From JAVBQG01 sp031549185 (lineage in GTDB: Bacteria; Synergistota; Synergistia; Synergistales; Synergistaceae), in assembly GCA_031549185.1 (NCBI GenBank), contig JAVBQG010000043.1:37278-101277 (forward strand): DNA of 64,000 bases, given 5' to 3'. How positions within the stretch are numbered: position 1 is the stretch's first letter; each line of letters begins with the position of its first letter. This document shows positions 8,978 through 17,893 of this stretch, one piece after another. The position numbers and the translations under genes were made by a program. The notes below the pieces were generated by a model, which saw only the letters and a list, made by a program, of their open reading frames with translations, did no database searches and had not been told where the DNA came from.

Positions 8978-8986
8978 TGCTACAAT
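8978..8986 (+). promoter_or_regulatory. Extended -10 promoter for the rnf operon
   Basis: TGCTACAAT, an extended -10 element, lies about 60 bases before the rnfC start. No good -35 hexamer is visible at the right distance, as is common with extended -10 promoters. A strong AGGAGG ribosome binding site follows before the ATG at 9045. The same TGCTACAAT occurs at 32825-32833 before the small membrane protein gene. Confidence 0.45.
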
Positions 8987-9044
8987 CCTGTGAATCGACA
9001 CCAATGTTTTTAGAGAACACGCAAAGAGAATCAGGAGGTCCGCT

Positions 9045-10406
9045 ATGAAATTGCCGACGTTTATTGGCGGCATACACCCGCCGGATGGTAAAGAACTCAC
9101 TTCGCATAAAGAAATAGAAATACACACCCCCCAAGGCGATCTGGTTTTCCCAATGTCTCAGCACCTCGGCGTCCCCTGTGCCCCGGTTGTTAAAAAAGGC
9201 GACAGAGTCTTGATTGGACAGAAAATAGGCGACACTGACGCGTTCGTATCGGCGCCGATTTTGTCGAGTGTTTCGGGCACCGTAAAGGACATCGCCTCTC
9301 GCATGACGATCCCCGGGAGTATGGAAACCTGTGTGATCATCGAAAACGACGGCCAGAACGAACACGACGCGACGCTGCTCCCCCATCCCGACTATGAAAC
9401 CCTCGACCCCAAGGAATATCTGCGGATCATTCGCGAGGCCGGGATCGTCGGTATGGGAGGCGCATGTTTCCCCACGCACGTCAAACTCTCTCCGCCGCCG
9501 GACAAAAAAATCCGCTGGCTGATCGTCAACGGGGCGGAGTGCGAGCCCTTTCTCAACTGCGACAATCGCCTCATGCTCGAATACCCCGAGCCGGTCATTG
9601 CCGGCTTGCGGATCTGCATGCGCCTTTTTCCGGAGGCCGAAGGAATCATCGCCATCGAGAACAACAAACCCGAGAGCATCGCGAGGATGCAGGGCGAGCT
9701 CTCCGAGTACCACGGCGAGAACATCAAAGTCGTCCCTCACGCGGTGAAATACCCGCAGGGCGCGGAGAAGATGCTGATCTACTCCGTCACGGGACAGGAG
9801 ATCCCTCCGGGGGCGCTACCGGCCGACGTCGGGTGCATCATTCTCAACGTGCGCACGATCTACCACATCTGGCTCGCCGTCACACAGGGCATTCCGGTGG
9901 TCGAACGAATCGTCTCCGTCACCGGCGACGTCATCGCAAACCCGAAGAACATCATGACACCCCTCGGTACCTGCGTACGCGAGCTGATCGACGCCGCGGG
10001 AGGCTTCACAGAGGACCCCGCCAAGGTCCTGGCGGGCGGCCCCATGATGGGCATCTCCATGCGCTCCCTCGATGTCCCGATCGTCAAAGGAACGTCCGGC
10101 ATTCTGGCCCTCTCCGCGAATTCCGCCCTCTGCCCGCCCGAGTCGAACTGCCTTCGCTGCGGCAGGTGCGTTCAGGCCTGCCCGATGGGCCTGCTCCCCT
10201 CCACGCTCGATCACCTCGTGAGACGCCGGGACTATGCGACATTCGAAGCGACGGGCGGCTTGAACTGCATCGAATGCGGCAGTTGCACCTACATGTGCCC
10301 TGCGAGGCGTTACCTGACGCAGACGTGCCGGGACGGCAAAGCCGGCGTCATGGCGGAGCGCAGAAAGAAACAGCAGGCAGAGAAAGAGAAGGGGGCACAA
10401 AAGTGA
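9045..10406 (+). CDS. rnfC: Rnf complex subunit RnfC (NADH/FMN and 2x[4Fe-4S] subunit)
   Basis: A 453-residue peripheral subunit of the ferredoxin:NAD+ oxidoreductase Rnf, where NAD+ is reduced. The N-terminal barrel-sandwich region (FIGGIHPPDGKE) is followed by the glycine-rich nucleotide/FMN site GIVGMGGACFPTHVK and NGAECEPFLNCD. Two [4Fe-4S] motifs close the protein: CLRCGRCVQACP from C369 and CIECGSCTYMCP from C408. It is the first gene of a CDGEAB operon, the order known from clostridia and acetogens. Its stop overlaps the GTG start of rnfD by four bases. Confidence 0.96.
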   Translation: MKLPTFIGGIHPPDGKELTSHKEIEIHTPQGDLVFPMSQHLGVPCAPVVKKGDRVLIGQKIGDTDAFVSAPILSSVSGTVKDIASRMTIPGSMETCVIIENDGQNEHDATLLPHPDYETLDPKEYLRIIREAGIVGMGGACFPTHVKLSPPPDKKIRWLIVNGAECEPFLNCDNRLMLEYPEPVIAGLRICMRLFPEAEGIIAIENNKPESIARMQGELSEYHGENIKVVPHAVKYPQGAEKMLIYSVTGQEIPPGALPADVGCIILNVRTIYHIWLAVTQGIPVVERIVSVTGDVIANPKNIMTPLGTCVRELIDAAGGFTEDPAKVLAGGPMMGISMRSLDVPIVKGTSGILALSANSALCPPESNCLRCGRCVQACPMGLLPSTLDHLVRRRDYATFEATGGLNCIECGSCTYMCPARRYLTQTCRDGKAGVMAERRKKQQAEKEKGAQK

Positions 10407-11371
10407 ATCGTCTATTGGTCGTCGCCAGCTCCCCGCATATTCGAGCCGAGCTGAGCACGCAAAAAATCATGGCATGGGTGCTGGCCGCGTTGGCACCCGC
10501 TGGCCTCGCCGGAGTGTACTTTCTGGGAGCCCGCTCCCTGCTCGTGGTCGCGGTCTGCGTCGTCGCGTGCGTCGTCACCGAGACTATCTGGCAGAAAGGG
10601 ACGAAGCAGCCGGTCACCGTCTCCGACCTCTCCGCCGCGGTGACGGGGGTATTGCTCGCCTACAACCTGCCGCCGACGATCCCGCTCTGGATGGCCGCCT
10701 GCGGAAGCGCCTTCGCCATGGTCATCGCGAAACACTTCTTCGGCGGACTCGGTCAGAACATCGTGAACCCCGCCCTCGCGGGTCGCGCCATGATGCTCAT
10801 CTGCTGGCCCGTGGCCATGACGACGTGGACGCTCCACGGCGTCACCGGACCAACGCCCCTCGCGCTGCTCAAAAACGGCGCGGAAGCGGTCTCCGGCGCA
10901 ACGAATTCCGGCGCGCTCAGCGCGCTTCCCTCGCTCGCTGACGTCTTCGTCGGCAACGTCGGTGGCTGCATCGGCGAGACGTCCGCCTTGGCGCTTCTGA
11001 TCGGTGGCGTGGCCCTGATCGCCAAGGGCGTCATCTCCTGGCGAATTCCGGTCGTCTACGTCGCGACGGTCGCCGTCATGTCGGTTCTTTGCGGACGCGC
11101 GGCGGGGCCGCTCTACGAAGTTCTCACCGGCGGGTTGATGCTCGGCGCGATCTTCATGGCGACGGACTACACTACATCTCCCATGACTCCCAAGGGGCAG
11201 ATTGTCTTCGCCTTCGGCTGCGGCCTTATCGCTTCGCTGATCAGGGCCTTCGGCGGATATCCCGAGGGCGTCTCCTATTCGATTCTCATCATGAATCTCG
11301 CCGTCCCCCTCATCGACAGGGCCACGGTACCGCACATCCTGGGGGAGGCGAAGAAGAGTGGAAGCAAATAA
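10403..11371 (+). CDS. rnfD: Rnf complex membrane subunit RnfD (covalent FMN site)
   Basis: A 322-residue integral membrane subunit related to NqrB. It starts at a GTG overlapping the rnfC stop. Multiple hydrophobic helices are evident. SGAT at residues 164-167 fits the flavinylation motif, with T167 the predicted FMN-phosphoester residue attached by ApbE; an apbE gene lies at 22113-23204. The conserved NPALAGRAMMLICWP and ATDYTTSPMTPKGQ segments are present. The end overlaps rnfG by 14 bases. It takes part in membrane electron transfer coupled to Na+ or H+ export. Confidence 0.95.
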   Translation: MNRLLVVASSPHIRAELSTQKIMAWVLAALAPAGLAGVYFLGARSLLVVAVCVVACVVTETIWQKGTKQPVTVSDLSAAVTGVLLAYNLPPTIPLWMAACGSAFAMVIAKHFFGGLGQNIVNPALAGRAMMLICWPVAMTTWTLHGVTGPTPLALLKNGAEAVSGATNSGALSALPSLADVFVGNVGGCIGETSALALLIGGVALIAKGVISWRIPVVYVATVAVMSVLCGRAAGPLYEVLTGGLMLGAIFMATDYTTSPMTPKGQIVFAFGCGLIASLIRAFGGYPEGVSYSILIMNLAVPLIDRATVPHILGEAKKSGSK

Positions 11372-11966
11372 CGGCGCGAATGGGACGAAAAACACTAGAA
11401 AAATTATCTCCCTGGGACTCATTCTTTTTACTGTCACTGCGGTGACGGGGTTGATTCTTGGATTTGTTCACGAAATTACGGCAGGCCCCATTCAAAAAAC
11501 GCAGGAGCGCCTCAAAACGGAAGCGCTCTCCGGCGCCATGCCCGAGGCGGACGCCTTCTCCCTGTTGGAAGTCGCGAGCGGATCCGATGCAATCGTAAAG
11601 GACGTGCAGGAGGCGAAAGGCAAAGGTGCCACCGTAGGGTATTGCGTCACCGTGACGCCCAAAGGCTATGCCGGACCGATCGAGATCGTCGTCGGCATCA
11701 CCGCGGACGGCGCGGTCCGCGCCATCCGCATTCTGAACCAGTCCGAGACGCCGGGTCTCGGCGCGAAGGCGCCGCTCCCCCCGTTCTCTGGACAGTTCGA
11801 CAACAAAAAAGTTGACAAACTGACGGTCGTGAAAGCGCCACCGTCGGCTCCCGACCAGGTACAGGCGATCTCGGGCGCTACGATCACCTCCACAGCTGTG
11901 ACCGACGGTGTAAATACAGCGCTCGACTACTGGAAAAAGAATCTGGCGGGAGGCGGCTCACGATGA
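11358..11966 (+). CDS. rnfG: Rnf complex subunit RnfG (covalent FMN, extracytoplasmic)
   Basis: A 202-residue FMN-binding subunit held by one N-terminal membrane helix (residues ~15-38), with the rest predicted on the outer face of the inner membrane. The flavinylation motif SGATITST is at residues 172-179, with T175 the expected FMN attachment residue. The SETPGLGAKA segment is typical of the family. It starts at a GTG inside the end of rnfD and its stop overlaps the rnfE ATG by four bases. Confidence 0.95.
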   Translation: MEANNGANGTKNTRKIISLGLILFTVTAVTGLILGFVHEITAGPIQKTQERLKTEALSGAMPEADAFSLLEVASGSDAIVKDVQEAKGKGATVGYCVTVTPKGYAGPIEIVVGITADGAVRAIRILNQSETPGLGAKAPLPPFSGQFDNKKVDKLTVVKAPPSAPDQVQAISGATITSTAVTDGVNTALDYWKKNLAGGGSR

Positions 11967-12682
11967 ACCCTTTTAAGATAATCAAAAACGGCATACTCGA
12001 CGAAAACCCAACACTGGTGCAGTGCATCGGACTCTGCCCCACGCTGGCGGTTTCGACGAGCGCGATGAACGGCATCGGCATGGGAATCGCAGCCACCGCC
12101 GTTCTGCTCGGATCCAACATCGCCATATCCGCCATCAGAAAGTGCGTGCCGGACGAGATACGTATCCCGATCTTCATCGTCGTCATCGCGGGTTTCGTCA
12201 CCGTCATACAGCTTCTGATCTCCGGATTCGCCCCTGCGCTCGACAAGGCGCTCGGCATTTTCATCCCGCTCATCGTCGTCAACTGCATCATCCTCGCACG
12301 GGCGGAGGCATACGCGTTTAAAAACGGAGTCGTGGCCTCGGCCTTCGACGCCGTGGGAATGGGGCTCGGTTTTACCATCGCCCTGACCTCGATCGGCGTC
12401 GTGCGCGAATTCCTCGGCAACGGAACGATCTTCGACCTGGTCGTCACGCCGCAGGGCTTCCAGCCGGCACTGCTCGTGATTCTGGCTCCGGGCGGTTTTA
12501 TCACCCTCGGTTGCTTTATGGCGCTCTTCCGCCTCTATCAGGCCAAGATGGCCGCCAAAAAGGGCAAACCGCTTCCGGAGACGGCGGAGGGATGCGGTTC
12601 CTGCGCCGTGGGCGCGGCCTGTTGCGGTTGCGGTTTCGGCGCGCCGAACGATGCAGCCGCGAAGGACGGTGACGGGAAATGA
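11963..12682 (+). CDS. rnfE: Rnf complex membrane subunit RnfE with cysteine-rich C-terminal tail
   Basis: A 239-residue membrane subunit related to NqrD; with RnfA it forms the inverted pair that binds a [2Fe-2S] cluster inside the membrane. The N-terminal half shows the family motif QCIGLCPTLAV with membrane cysteines, followed by six hydrophobic segments. After the last helix the protein continues about 40 residues as a soluble tail containing EGCGSCAVGAACCGCGFG, five cysteines coded at 12593-12635. I do not expect such a tail in most RnfE proteins. Its stop overlaps the rnfA ATG by four bases. Confidence 0.95.
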   Translation: MNPFKIIKNGILDENPTLVQCIGLCPTLAVSTSAMNGIGMGIAATAVLLGSNIAISAIRKCVPDEIRIPIFIVVIAGFVTVIQLLISGFAPALDKALGIFIPLIVVNCIILARAEAYAFKNGVVASAFDAVGMGLGFTIALTSIGVVREFLGNGTIFDLVVTPQGFQPALLVILAPGGFITLGCFMALFRLYQAKMAAKKGKPLPETAEGCGSCAVGAACCGCGFGAPNDAAAKDGDGK

Positions 12683-13257
12683 GCCTCGTATGGCTTTTCC
12701 TCGGCTCGATCTTCGTCAACAATATCCTGCTGGCTCGTTTCCTCGGATGCTGCCCGTTCCTGGGCGTCTCGACCAAGAGCGAAACGGCGAAGGGCATGGG
12801 CGTGGCGGTCATCTTCGTCACCGTCATGGCCGCGCTGATGACGTGGCTCGTATATTACCTCGTCCTCGTGCCGCTTCACTTGGAGTACCTGTACACGCTC
12901 TCGTTCATTCTCGTGATCGCGGCCCTCGTACAGTTCGTGGAACTCGCCCTCAAGAAGATCAACCCGGTCCTCTACAAGTCGCTCGGCATCTTCCTGCCGC
13001 TCATCACGACCAACTGCGCCGTGCTCGGCGTGGCGGTCATCAACATGAACGAGAAGTACTCGTTGATCGAATCGCTCGTCAACGCCTTCGGCTCCTCGGC
13101 AGGCTTTCTCCTCGCCATCGCCCTGATGGCGGGCATTCGCGAGCGAATCGAACAGAACGACAACATACCGAAGTGCCTGCATGGCCTGCCGCTCGCGCTC
13201 GTGACGGCTGGACTGATGTCCATCGCGTTCATGGGCTTCAGCGGCATTATCAAGTAA
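12679..13257 (+). CDS. rnfA: Rnf complex membrane subunit RnfA
   Basis: A 192-residue, six-helix membrane subunit related to NqrE, the partner of RnfE. It carries NNILLARFLGCCPFLGVS near the N-terminus and TTNCAVLGVA in the middle, the conserved cysteine regions that coordinate the intramembrane [2Fe-2S] cluster in the family. The length is typical. It is separated from rnfB by 13 bases containing AAGGAGTG. Confidence 0.96.
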   Translation: MSLVWLFLGSIFVNNILLARFLGCCPFLGVSTKSETAKGMGVAVIFVTVMAALMTWLVYYLVLVPLHLEYLYTLSFILVIAALVQFVELALKKINPVLYKSLGIFLPLITTNCAVLGVAVINMNEKYSLIESLVNAFGSSAGFLLAIALMAGIRERIEQNDNIPKCLHGLPLALVTAGLMSIAFMGFSGIIK

Positions 13258-13270
13258 GGAGTGGGCGCAG

Positions 13271-14104
13271 ATGATATCGACAAGCGCAATTCTGTATTCC
13301 GTTCTGGTGATGGGAGTCCTCGGTCTCGCCTTTGGCGCATTGCTCGCCTTCGCCTCGATTAAATTTTTCGTGCCGACCGACCCGCGCGTCGAAGAGATCC
13401 GCGCGATTCTCCCCGGCGCAAACTGCGGCGGCTGTGGATACCCCGGCTGCGACGGCTACGCGGCAGGCATTGTAAACGAAGGCGCGAAGACAAATCTCTG
13501 TGCCGCCGGCGGGTCTTCTCTCGCCGCCGGCATCGCGGACATTATGGGCGTTCAGGCGGAGAATTCCGTGCCGGTACGCGCGTTCCTCAAGTGCAAGGGC
13601 TCTCCGGCGTTCTCGGCGCGCAACGCCATCTACAGCGGTATCAAAGATTGCAGATCGGCCGCGATTCTGCCGGGTGGTTCGCCGAACGCCTGCCCCTTCG
13701 GCTGCATGGGCTTCGGCACCTGCGTCAAAGTCTGCGTCTTCGGCGCGCTCAGCATCGTGGATGATCTTGCCGTCGTCGACCCCGCGAAGTGCGTCGGCTG
13801 CGGCACATGCGTGGCGACCTGCCCGAAGTCGGTTCTCAAATTGATTCCACGCACATCCAACGTGCAAGTAAACTGCAACTCCACCTGGCGTGGGCCTGAC
13901 GTGAAAAAAATCTGCACGGTCGGCTGCATAGGCTGCGGCATGTGTGCGCGCGCCTGTCCAGAAAACGCGATCACGGTCGAGAACAACTTGGCGGCGATCG
14001 ACGCGTCGAAGTGTACGAACTGCGGCACCTGCGTTTCAAAATGCCCTACGAAGAGCATCAGCTACATTGTCGCAAAGCAGGAGGAGGATCAGAAGAGCGC
14101 GTAG
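13271..14104 (+). CDS. rnfB: Rnf complex subunit RnfB (ferredoxin-interacting polyferredoxin)
   Basis: A 277-residue subunit that takes electrons from reduced ferredoxin. A single N-terminal membrane helix (residues ~8-32) is followed by the RnfB [4Fe-4S] domain (ANCGGCGYPGCDGYA) and then by ferredoxin-type motifs CVGCGTCVATCP, CIGCGMCARACP and CTNCGTCVSKCP. An extra cysteine-rich segment NACPFGCMGFGTCVKVC precedes them. The gene ends the operon and faces hydE with a 14-base gap; I see no hairpin between them. Confidence 0.96.
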   Translation: MISTSAILYSVLVMGVLGLAFGALLAFASIKFFVPTDPRVEEIRAILPGANCGGCGYPGCDGYAAGIVNEGAKTNLCAAGGSSLAAGIADIMGVQAENSVPVRAFLKCKGSPAFSARNAIYSGIKDCRSAAILPGGSPNACPFGCMGFGTCVKVCVFGALSIVDDLAVVDPAKCVGCGTCVATCPKSVLKLIPRTSNVQVNCNSTWRGPDVKKICTVGCIGCGMCARACPENAITVENNLAAIDASKCTNCGTCVSKCPTKSISYIVAKQEEDQKSA

Positions 14105-14118
14105 CGTCGAACCCCGTC

Positions 14119-15168
14119 TCAGGCGTCAGTCCAGTCGCCTCGCGACATGTCGGGCTCGAACCCTGCCTCGATCAACTGTTTTTTCATCATCGCCAAACTT
14201 TCCGCCGCCTCATTGCCGGCGGATTTTTTATTGTCGTAAATGGCGTAGAGTTTTCGCACGTCGGAGGGCGAGAGATTCGGCATCACAACATTGGCACCGA
14301 CCTCCAGCCCCATCTCACGACCGTACTCCGATATCGAACCGAGGGCCGTCGTAGCGGGCAGCAGGGCACGGGACACCAGCAGCCTGGTCATGGAGAGCAT
14401 GTCGATCGATTGTTGCAACGAACCGGCCGAAAAGGAGGCAAGGGGCGTCTCGTGTTGTGGAATGAAAGGCCCGATTCCGATCATGTGGGGTTGGAAATCG
14501 TAGAGAAAGAGCAGATCGGTGGCCAAATTTTCGGCGGTCTGGTACGGCGAGCCGACCATGAACCCCGCGCCCACCTGATAACCGATCTCCTTCAGATCTC
14601 GAAGGCATCTCAGGCGATTCGCGAGCGTCTGTTCCTTGGGGTGAAGCATACTGTAGTGCTCCGGATCGGCCGTCTCGTGCCGGAGTAGGCATCGGTTCGC
14701 TCCCGCGTCGAAAATCCTCTGATACGACTCGCGCGAGCGCTCGCCGATCGAGATCGTGATCGCACAATCCGGGAAGGCCGCCCGTATCGCGCCGACCAGC
14801 TCGACCATGCGATCATCCGTATAGTACGGGTCCTCGCCCCCCTGCAGGACGAACGAACGATAGCCGAGGTCATGCCCTGTCCGGCAACAATCCAGAACCT
14901 GCTCGAACGTCAGGCGATATCTTCCGGCATTCCGATTATCCCGCCGCAGGCCGCAATAGAAACAGTTGCAGCTGCAATAGTTCGTAAACTCGATGAGGCC
15001 GCGAAAGAAGACGCGCCTGCCGAAGATCGAATCGCGAAGTTTTCCCGAGGTCTCGTACAGTCGTGCGCGATCCTCTTCATCCATTTGTTCTATAAAACAT
15101 GCCAGCTCCTCGTGCGACGGGGCCTCAGAATGCAATACTTTTCGCAGCGTTTTTTCCGTAGCTTTCAT
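14119..15168 (-). CDS. hydE: [FeFe]-hydrogenase maturation radical SAM protein HydE
   Basis: A 349-residue radical SAM enzyme that helps build the diiron subcluster of [FeFe]-hydrogenases. The SAM cluster motif is C65-x3-C69-x2-C72 in FTNYCSCNCFYCGLRR, preceded by FFRGLIE as in HydE. The LQGGEDP, CLLRHETADP and IGIGPFIPQHETPLA segments also match HydE; the related PylB is less likely. The start is behind GGAGGGG. No hydF, hydG or hydrogenase gene is in the window, so the partners must be elsewhere. It converges on rnfB. Confidence 0.88.
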   Translation of the reverse strand: MKATEKTLRKVLHSEAPSHEELACFIEQMDEEDRARLYETSGKLRDSIFGRRVFFRGLIEFTNYCSCNCFYCGLRRDNRNAGRYRLTFEQVLDCCRTGHDLGYRSFVLQGGEDPYYTDDRMVELVGAIRAAFPDCAITISIGERSRESYQRIFDAGANRCLLRHETADPEHYSMLHPKEQTLANRLRCLRDLKEIGYQVGAGFMVGSPYQTAENLATDLLFLYDFQPHMIGIGPFIPQHETPLASFSAGSLQQSIDMLSMTRLLVSRALLPATTALGSISEYGREMGLEVGANVVMPNLSPSDVRKLYAIYDNKKSAGNEAAESLAMMKKQLIEAGFEPDMSRGDWTDA

Positions 15169-15255
15169 GTATGCCCCTCCTTGATTTCATTTTAGTATAC
15201 ACCCCGTCAGGATTTACCAACATTGCACAAATGGTCAATATTACTTAAAAAATGA

Positions 15256-15286
15256 TTGGCAAAATAAAGGTTACTGGATATATAAT
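15256..15286 (+). promoter_or_regulatory. Promoter for the tolC-adaptor-RND operon
   Basis: TTGGCA (15256-15261) is followed by TATATA at 15279-15284 (17 bases) or by TATAAT at 15281-15286 (19 bases). The tolC start is 45 bases downstream of the -10 box. Just upstream, ATTGCACAAATGGTCAAT (15222-15239) has inverted ATTG/CAAT ends and could be a repressor site, but this is weak. The same intergenic region must also promote hydE on the other strand (TATACT complement at 15194-15199). Confidence 0.6.
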
Positions 15287-15330
15287 GCCAGCAGCCTTGT
15301 CACACACGGCTCTTTCGAAAGGACTGATCG

Positions 15331-16674
15331 ATGTTGGGTAGCAAGAAGTACGTTTTTTGTCTTTTTATGCTTTTCACCTTCGCTCTTTTTTTTGTCTCGT
15401 CGCACGCCGAAGCGGTTGAACCGATATCACTTGACGACTATGTACGGCTTGTCACCACAAACAATCGCACCCTTCAATCGCAGGCGAAATCGGTGGAGGC
15501 GGCCTATTACGCAGTACGATCATCAGTTGCATATCAGCGGCCCTCTCTCTCCGTCACCGCAGACGGAACATATCTTTCCGGCCAGGAGACGCTTGGCCGG
15601 AGCGAAAAGGACATCGTCGCCTTCGACACAGGCGTCATTCTCGGACAGGGTATCGACATCTCCGGCATTTACGGATTGGATGAACAACAACAGATTCTGT
15701 ACTACGAGATACAGGCGGCCTCGTACCAGGATACCTTCAACACCCTCGTCTCGCAGGCGATGGAGGCCTACTATTCCGCGATGTACGCCAGGGACAATGT
15801 CCTGCTGCAAAAGGAAATCCTCGTGCAGAGAATGGAAAATTTGCGCGTGACTGGCGAGAAGTACAAAGTCGGGACAGTTCAGAAGCTCGACGTCGTTCGG
15901 GCCAATGCGCAGGTGACCGAGGCGGAGAGCTATATCGTGCAGGCAGAGACGGATTATAACAATCTGCTGGCGACAATGAAGGATATGGCAGGCGATAGAG
16001 AGATCGCGATCGTCGAGACCCCTCTCAATCTGCCGCCCTTGGGCTATGAAGTGAACTACGAGACGGCCCTCGCGAAAAGGCCGGACATTCGTGCATATCG
16101 CATCTCGAAAGAACGGGCACTAGTCGTGAAAAAACTGAACGCAAAGGGCCTCTCCCCCACGCTCTCAGCCGGCCTCAATTGGGTACCGTATGCGGACCCG
16201 TGGAACTTCACCACCATACAGGACGGCGAAGTCAGCGTCGGCCTGTCTTTGAACGTCCCGATCTTCGACGGCAACGCCACGAAGTACAACACACTCGGAG
16301 CGGACCGGCTGCTGCAATCGGCGGAGGCGGCGCTCGAAGCGGCGTACAGCAACACCTCGAAACAGCTCACAACGGTGAAAAACAATCTGGAGAAAGCGAT
16401 TTCTGTGGAGCGGTATATGAAGCGCCAGATGACATCCACCGCGGAAGAGCTGCGCATCACCAGATACCGCTATCTCGAAGGCGTGGGAGACCAGCTCGAT
16501 CTTCTCAATGCCTTCACTGCCGATCAACTGTCGCGCACAAATCATCTCGGGGCAATCAGGGACATCCATATCGCGCTTGTCGAGCTTCGGAAGGCGATGG
16601 GCGACTACGCACCCGACGCCCTTGATGGATCCTGGCGAACCGCCGTCCAAGAATACGGGAAGAGCAAAAAATAG
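15331..16674 (+). CDS. TolC-family outer membrane efflux channel
   Basis: A 447-residue outer-membrane channel protein. The N-terminus (KKYVFCLFMLFTFALFFVSSHAEA) is a signal peptide with likely cleavage after SHA or AEA. The rest shows the TolC duplicated coiled-coil repeat, with long helical stretches such as YYAVRSSVAYQRPSL and YYSAMYARDNVLLQKE and the second-repeat YNTLGADRLLQSAEAAL. It is the first gene of a three-gene operon with an adaptor and an RND pump, so it should form the exit duct of that pump. Its presence shows the cell has an outer membrane. Confidence 0.92.
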   Translation: MLGSKKYVFCLFMLFTFALFFVSSHAEAVEPISLDDYVRLVTTNNRTLQSQAKSVEAAYYAVRSSVAYQRPSLSVTADGTYLSGQETLGRSEKDIVAFDTGVILGQGIDISGIYGLDEQQQILYYEIQAASYQDTFNTLVSQAMEAYYSAMYARDNVLLQKEILVQRMENLRVTGEKYKVGTVQKLDVVRANAQVTEAESYIVQAETDYNNLLATMKDMAGDREIAIVETPLNLPPLGYEVNYETALAKRPDIRAYRISKERALVVKKLNAKGLSPTLSAGLNWVPYADPWNFTTIQDGEVSVGLSLNVPIFDGNATKYNTLGADRLLQSAEAALEAAYSNTSKQLTTVKNNLEKAISVERYMKRQMTSTAEELRITRYRYLEGVGDQLDLLNAFTADQLSRTNHLGAIRDIHIALVELRKAMGDYAPDALDGSWRTAVQEYGKSKK

Positions 16675-16688
16675 GAGGGGCTGAAAGC

Positions 16689-17882
16689 ATGGCTACGAAA
16701 AAAACAATCAAAGTGGTCGTAATCCTGCTCATCATGGCAGCACTCGCGTTTGCCGTGACGAACCGAGTCGAGCGAAACAAAGAGCAGGAACAGATGCCGG
16801 CAGCCCAGGCACTCCCTGTGAAGGCGGTCAAGGTAATCACACGAGACACCGTCATCGTCACATCTTACGCGGGACAGGTGAAGGCCATCGACGAAGTGGC
16901 CGTTCAATCGCGCGTAGGCGGGAGCGTCGTGGAGAAATACGTGCAGGGCGGTGAACTGGTCAAGAGGGGACAATCCCTGTTTAAGATAGACACTCGCCAA
17001 TATACAAGCGCACTGCTGACGGCACAGGGAGAGCTCGCGCAGGCCGAGGCGCTTCTGGCGAACTCCCGCCGAGACACGCAGCGCTACACGAGGCTTCTCT
17101 CGGAGGACGCCATTGCCGAACAGCAGGTAACCACGCAGATCGCGCAGGAGAAGAGTGACCTTGCCGTCGTAAACGCCAAGAGGTCGATCGTACAGCAGGC
17201 GAAAAACGACCTTGACGACACCACCGTATACTCCCCCATCGATGGGAGGTTGAACCTTAACGACGTCGCCGTGGGAACGTATTCCGTAGCCGGAAGCACG
17301 CCTCTCGTGACGGTGGGGACGCTCGACCCGATGTTCGTGCAGTTCAACATGAGCGAGACCGATTATCTCGAGGCCATGCGCTATTACCAGGAGAAATCCA
17401 TGGACCAGATGTGGGGGAAAAAACTTGAATTCAGCCTGAGCGACGGTTCGAAGTACCCTCACGTAGGAGAGGTCTCGCAGATCGACCGGGGACTCGGCGA
17501 CAACAGCGGCACGCTGTCTATCAAGGCGACCGTCAAAAATCCAGGCGGAATTCTGATTCCGGATATGTTCGTACGAGTCAAGGCCGACGCCACGGAGCTC
17601 AAGGGGGCGATCCTTATCCCGCAGAGGGCTGTACAACAGCTTCTCGACAGGTCCTTCGTGATGATCGTCGGAGAGGGCAACAAGGCAGAGGTGAAAACCG
17701 TCGACCTGAGCCGCAAGATCGGCAGCTTCTGGATCGTCAGAAAAGGACTTTCCGGCGATGAGACGATCGTGGTCGAAGGACTCACCAAGATTCAGGAGGG
17801 TGTCCCCCTGGCCGTCACGATGACGACGCCAGAAGAACTCAAACTGTCCTTCGAAGATAACATGACCGACATCGTTCAGTAG
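16689..17882 (+). CDS. RND efflux periplasmic adaptor (membrane fusion protein, HlyD/AcrA family)
   Basis: A 397-residue adaptor that links the RND pump to the TolC channel. It has an N-terminal membrane anchor (residues ~7-24) with no lipobox cysteine, so it is helix-anchored and not a lipoprotein. The barrel-sandwich lipoyl halves (VAVQSRVGGSVVEKYVQGGELVKRG and DTTVYSPIDGRL) flank a helical hairpin of about 80 residues, followed by a beta-barrel domain (PMFVQFNMSETDYL) and a membrane-proximal domain. It is 14 bases after the tolC homologue, with AGGAGGG before the ATG, and 11 bases before the pump gene. Confidence 0.93.
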   Translation: MATKKTIKVVVILLIMAALAFAVTNRVERNKEQEQMPAAQALPVKAVKVITRDTVIVTSYAGQVKAIDEVAVQSRVGGSVVEKYVQGGELVKRGQSLFKIDTRQYTSALLTAQGELAQAEALLANSRRDTQRYTRLLSEDAIAEQQVTTQIAQEKSDLAVVNAKRSIVQQAKNDLDDTTVYSPIDGRLNLNDVAVGTYSVAGSTPLVTVGTLDPMFVQFNMSETDYLEAMRYYQEKSMDQMWGKKLEFSLSDGSKYPHVGEVSQIDRGLGDNSGTLSIKATVKNPGGILIPDMFVRVKADATELKGAILIPQRAVQQLLDRSFVMIVGEGNKAEVKTVDLSRKIGSFWIVRKGLSGDETIVVEGLTKIQEGVPLAVTMTTPEELKLSFEDNMTDIVQ

Positions 17883-17893
17883 GAGGTGGCGTC

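Noticed and set aside
15222..15239. Operator-like ATTG...CAAT inverted repeat before the efflux operon
   Set aside because: The arms are only four bases and no regulator gene is adjacent, so it was mentioned with the promoter but not called as a site.
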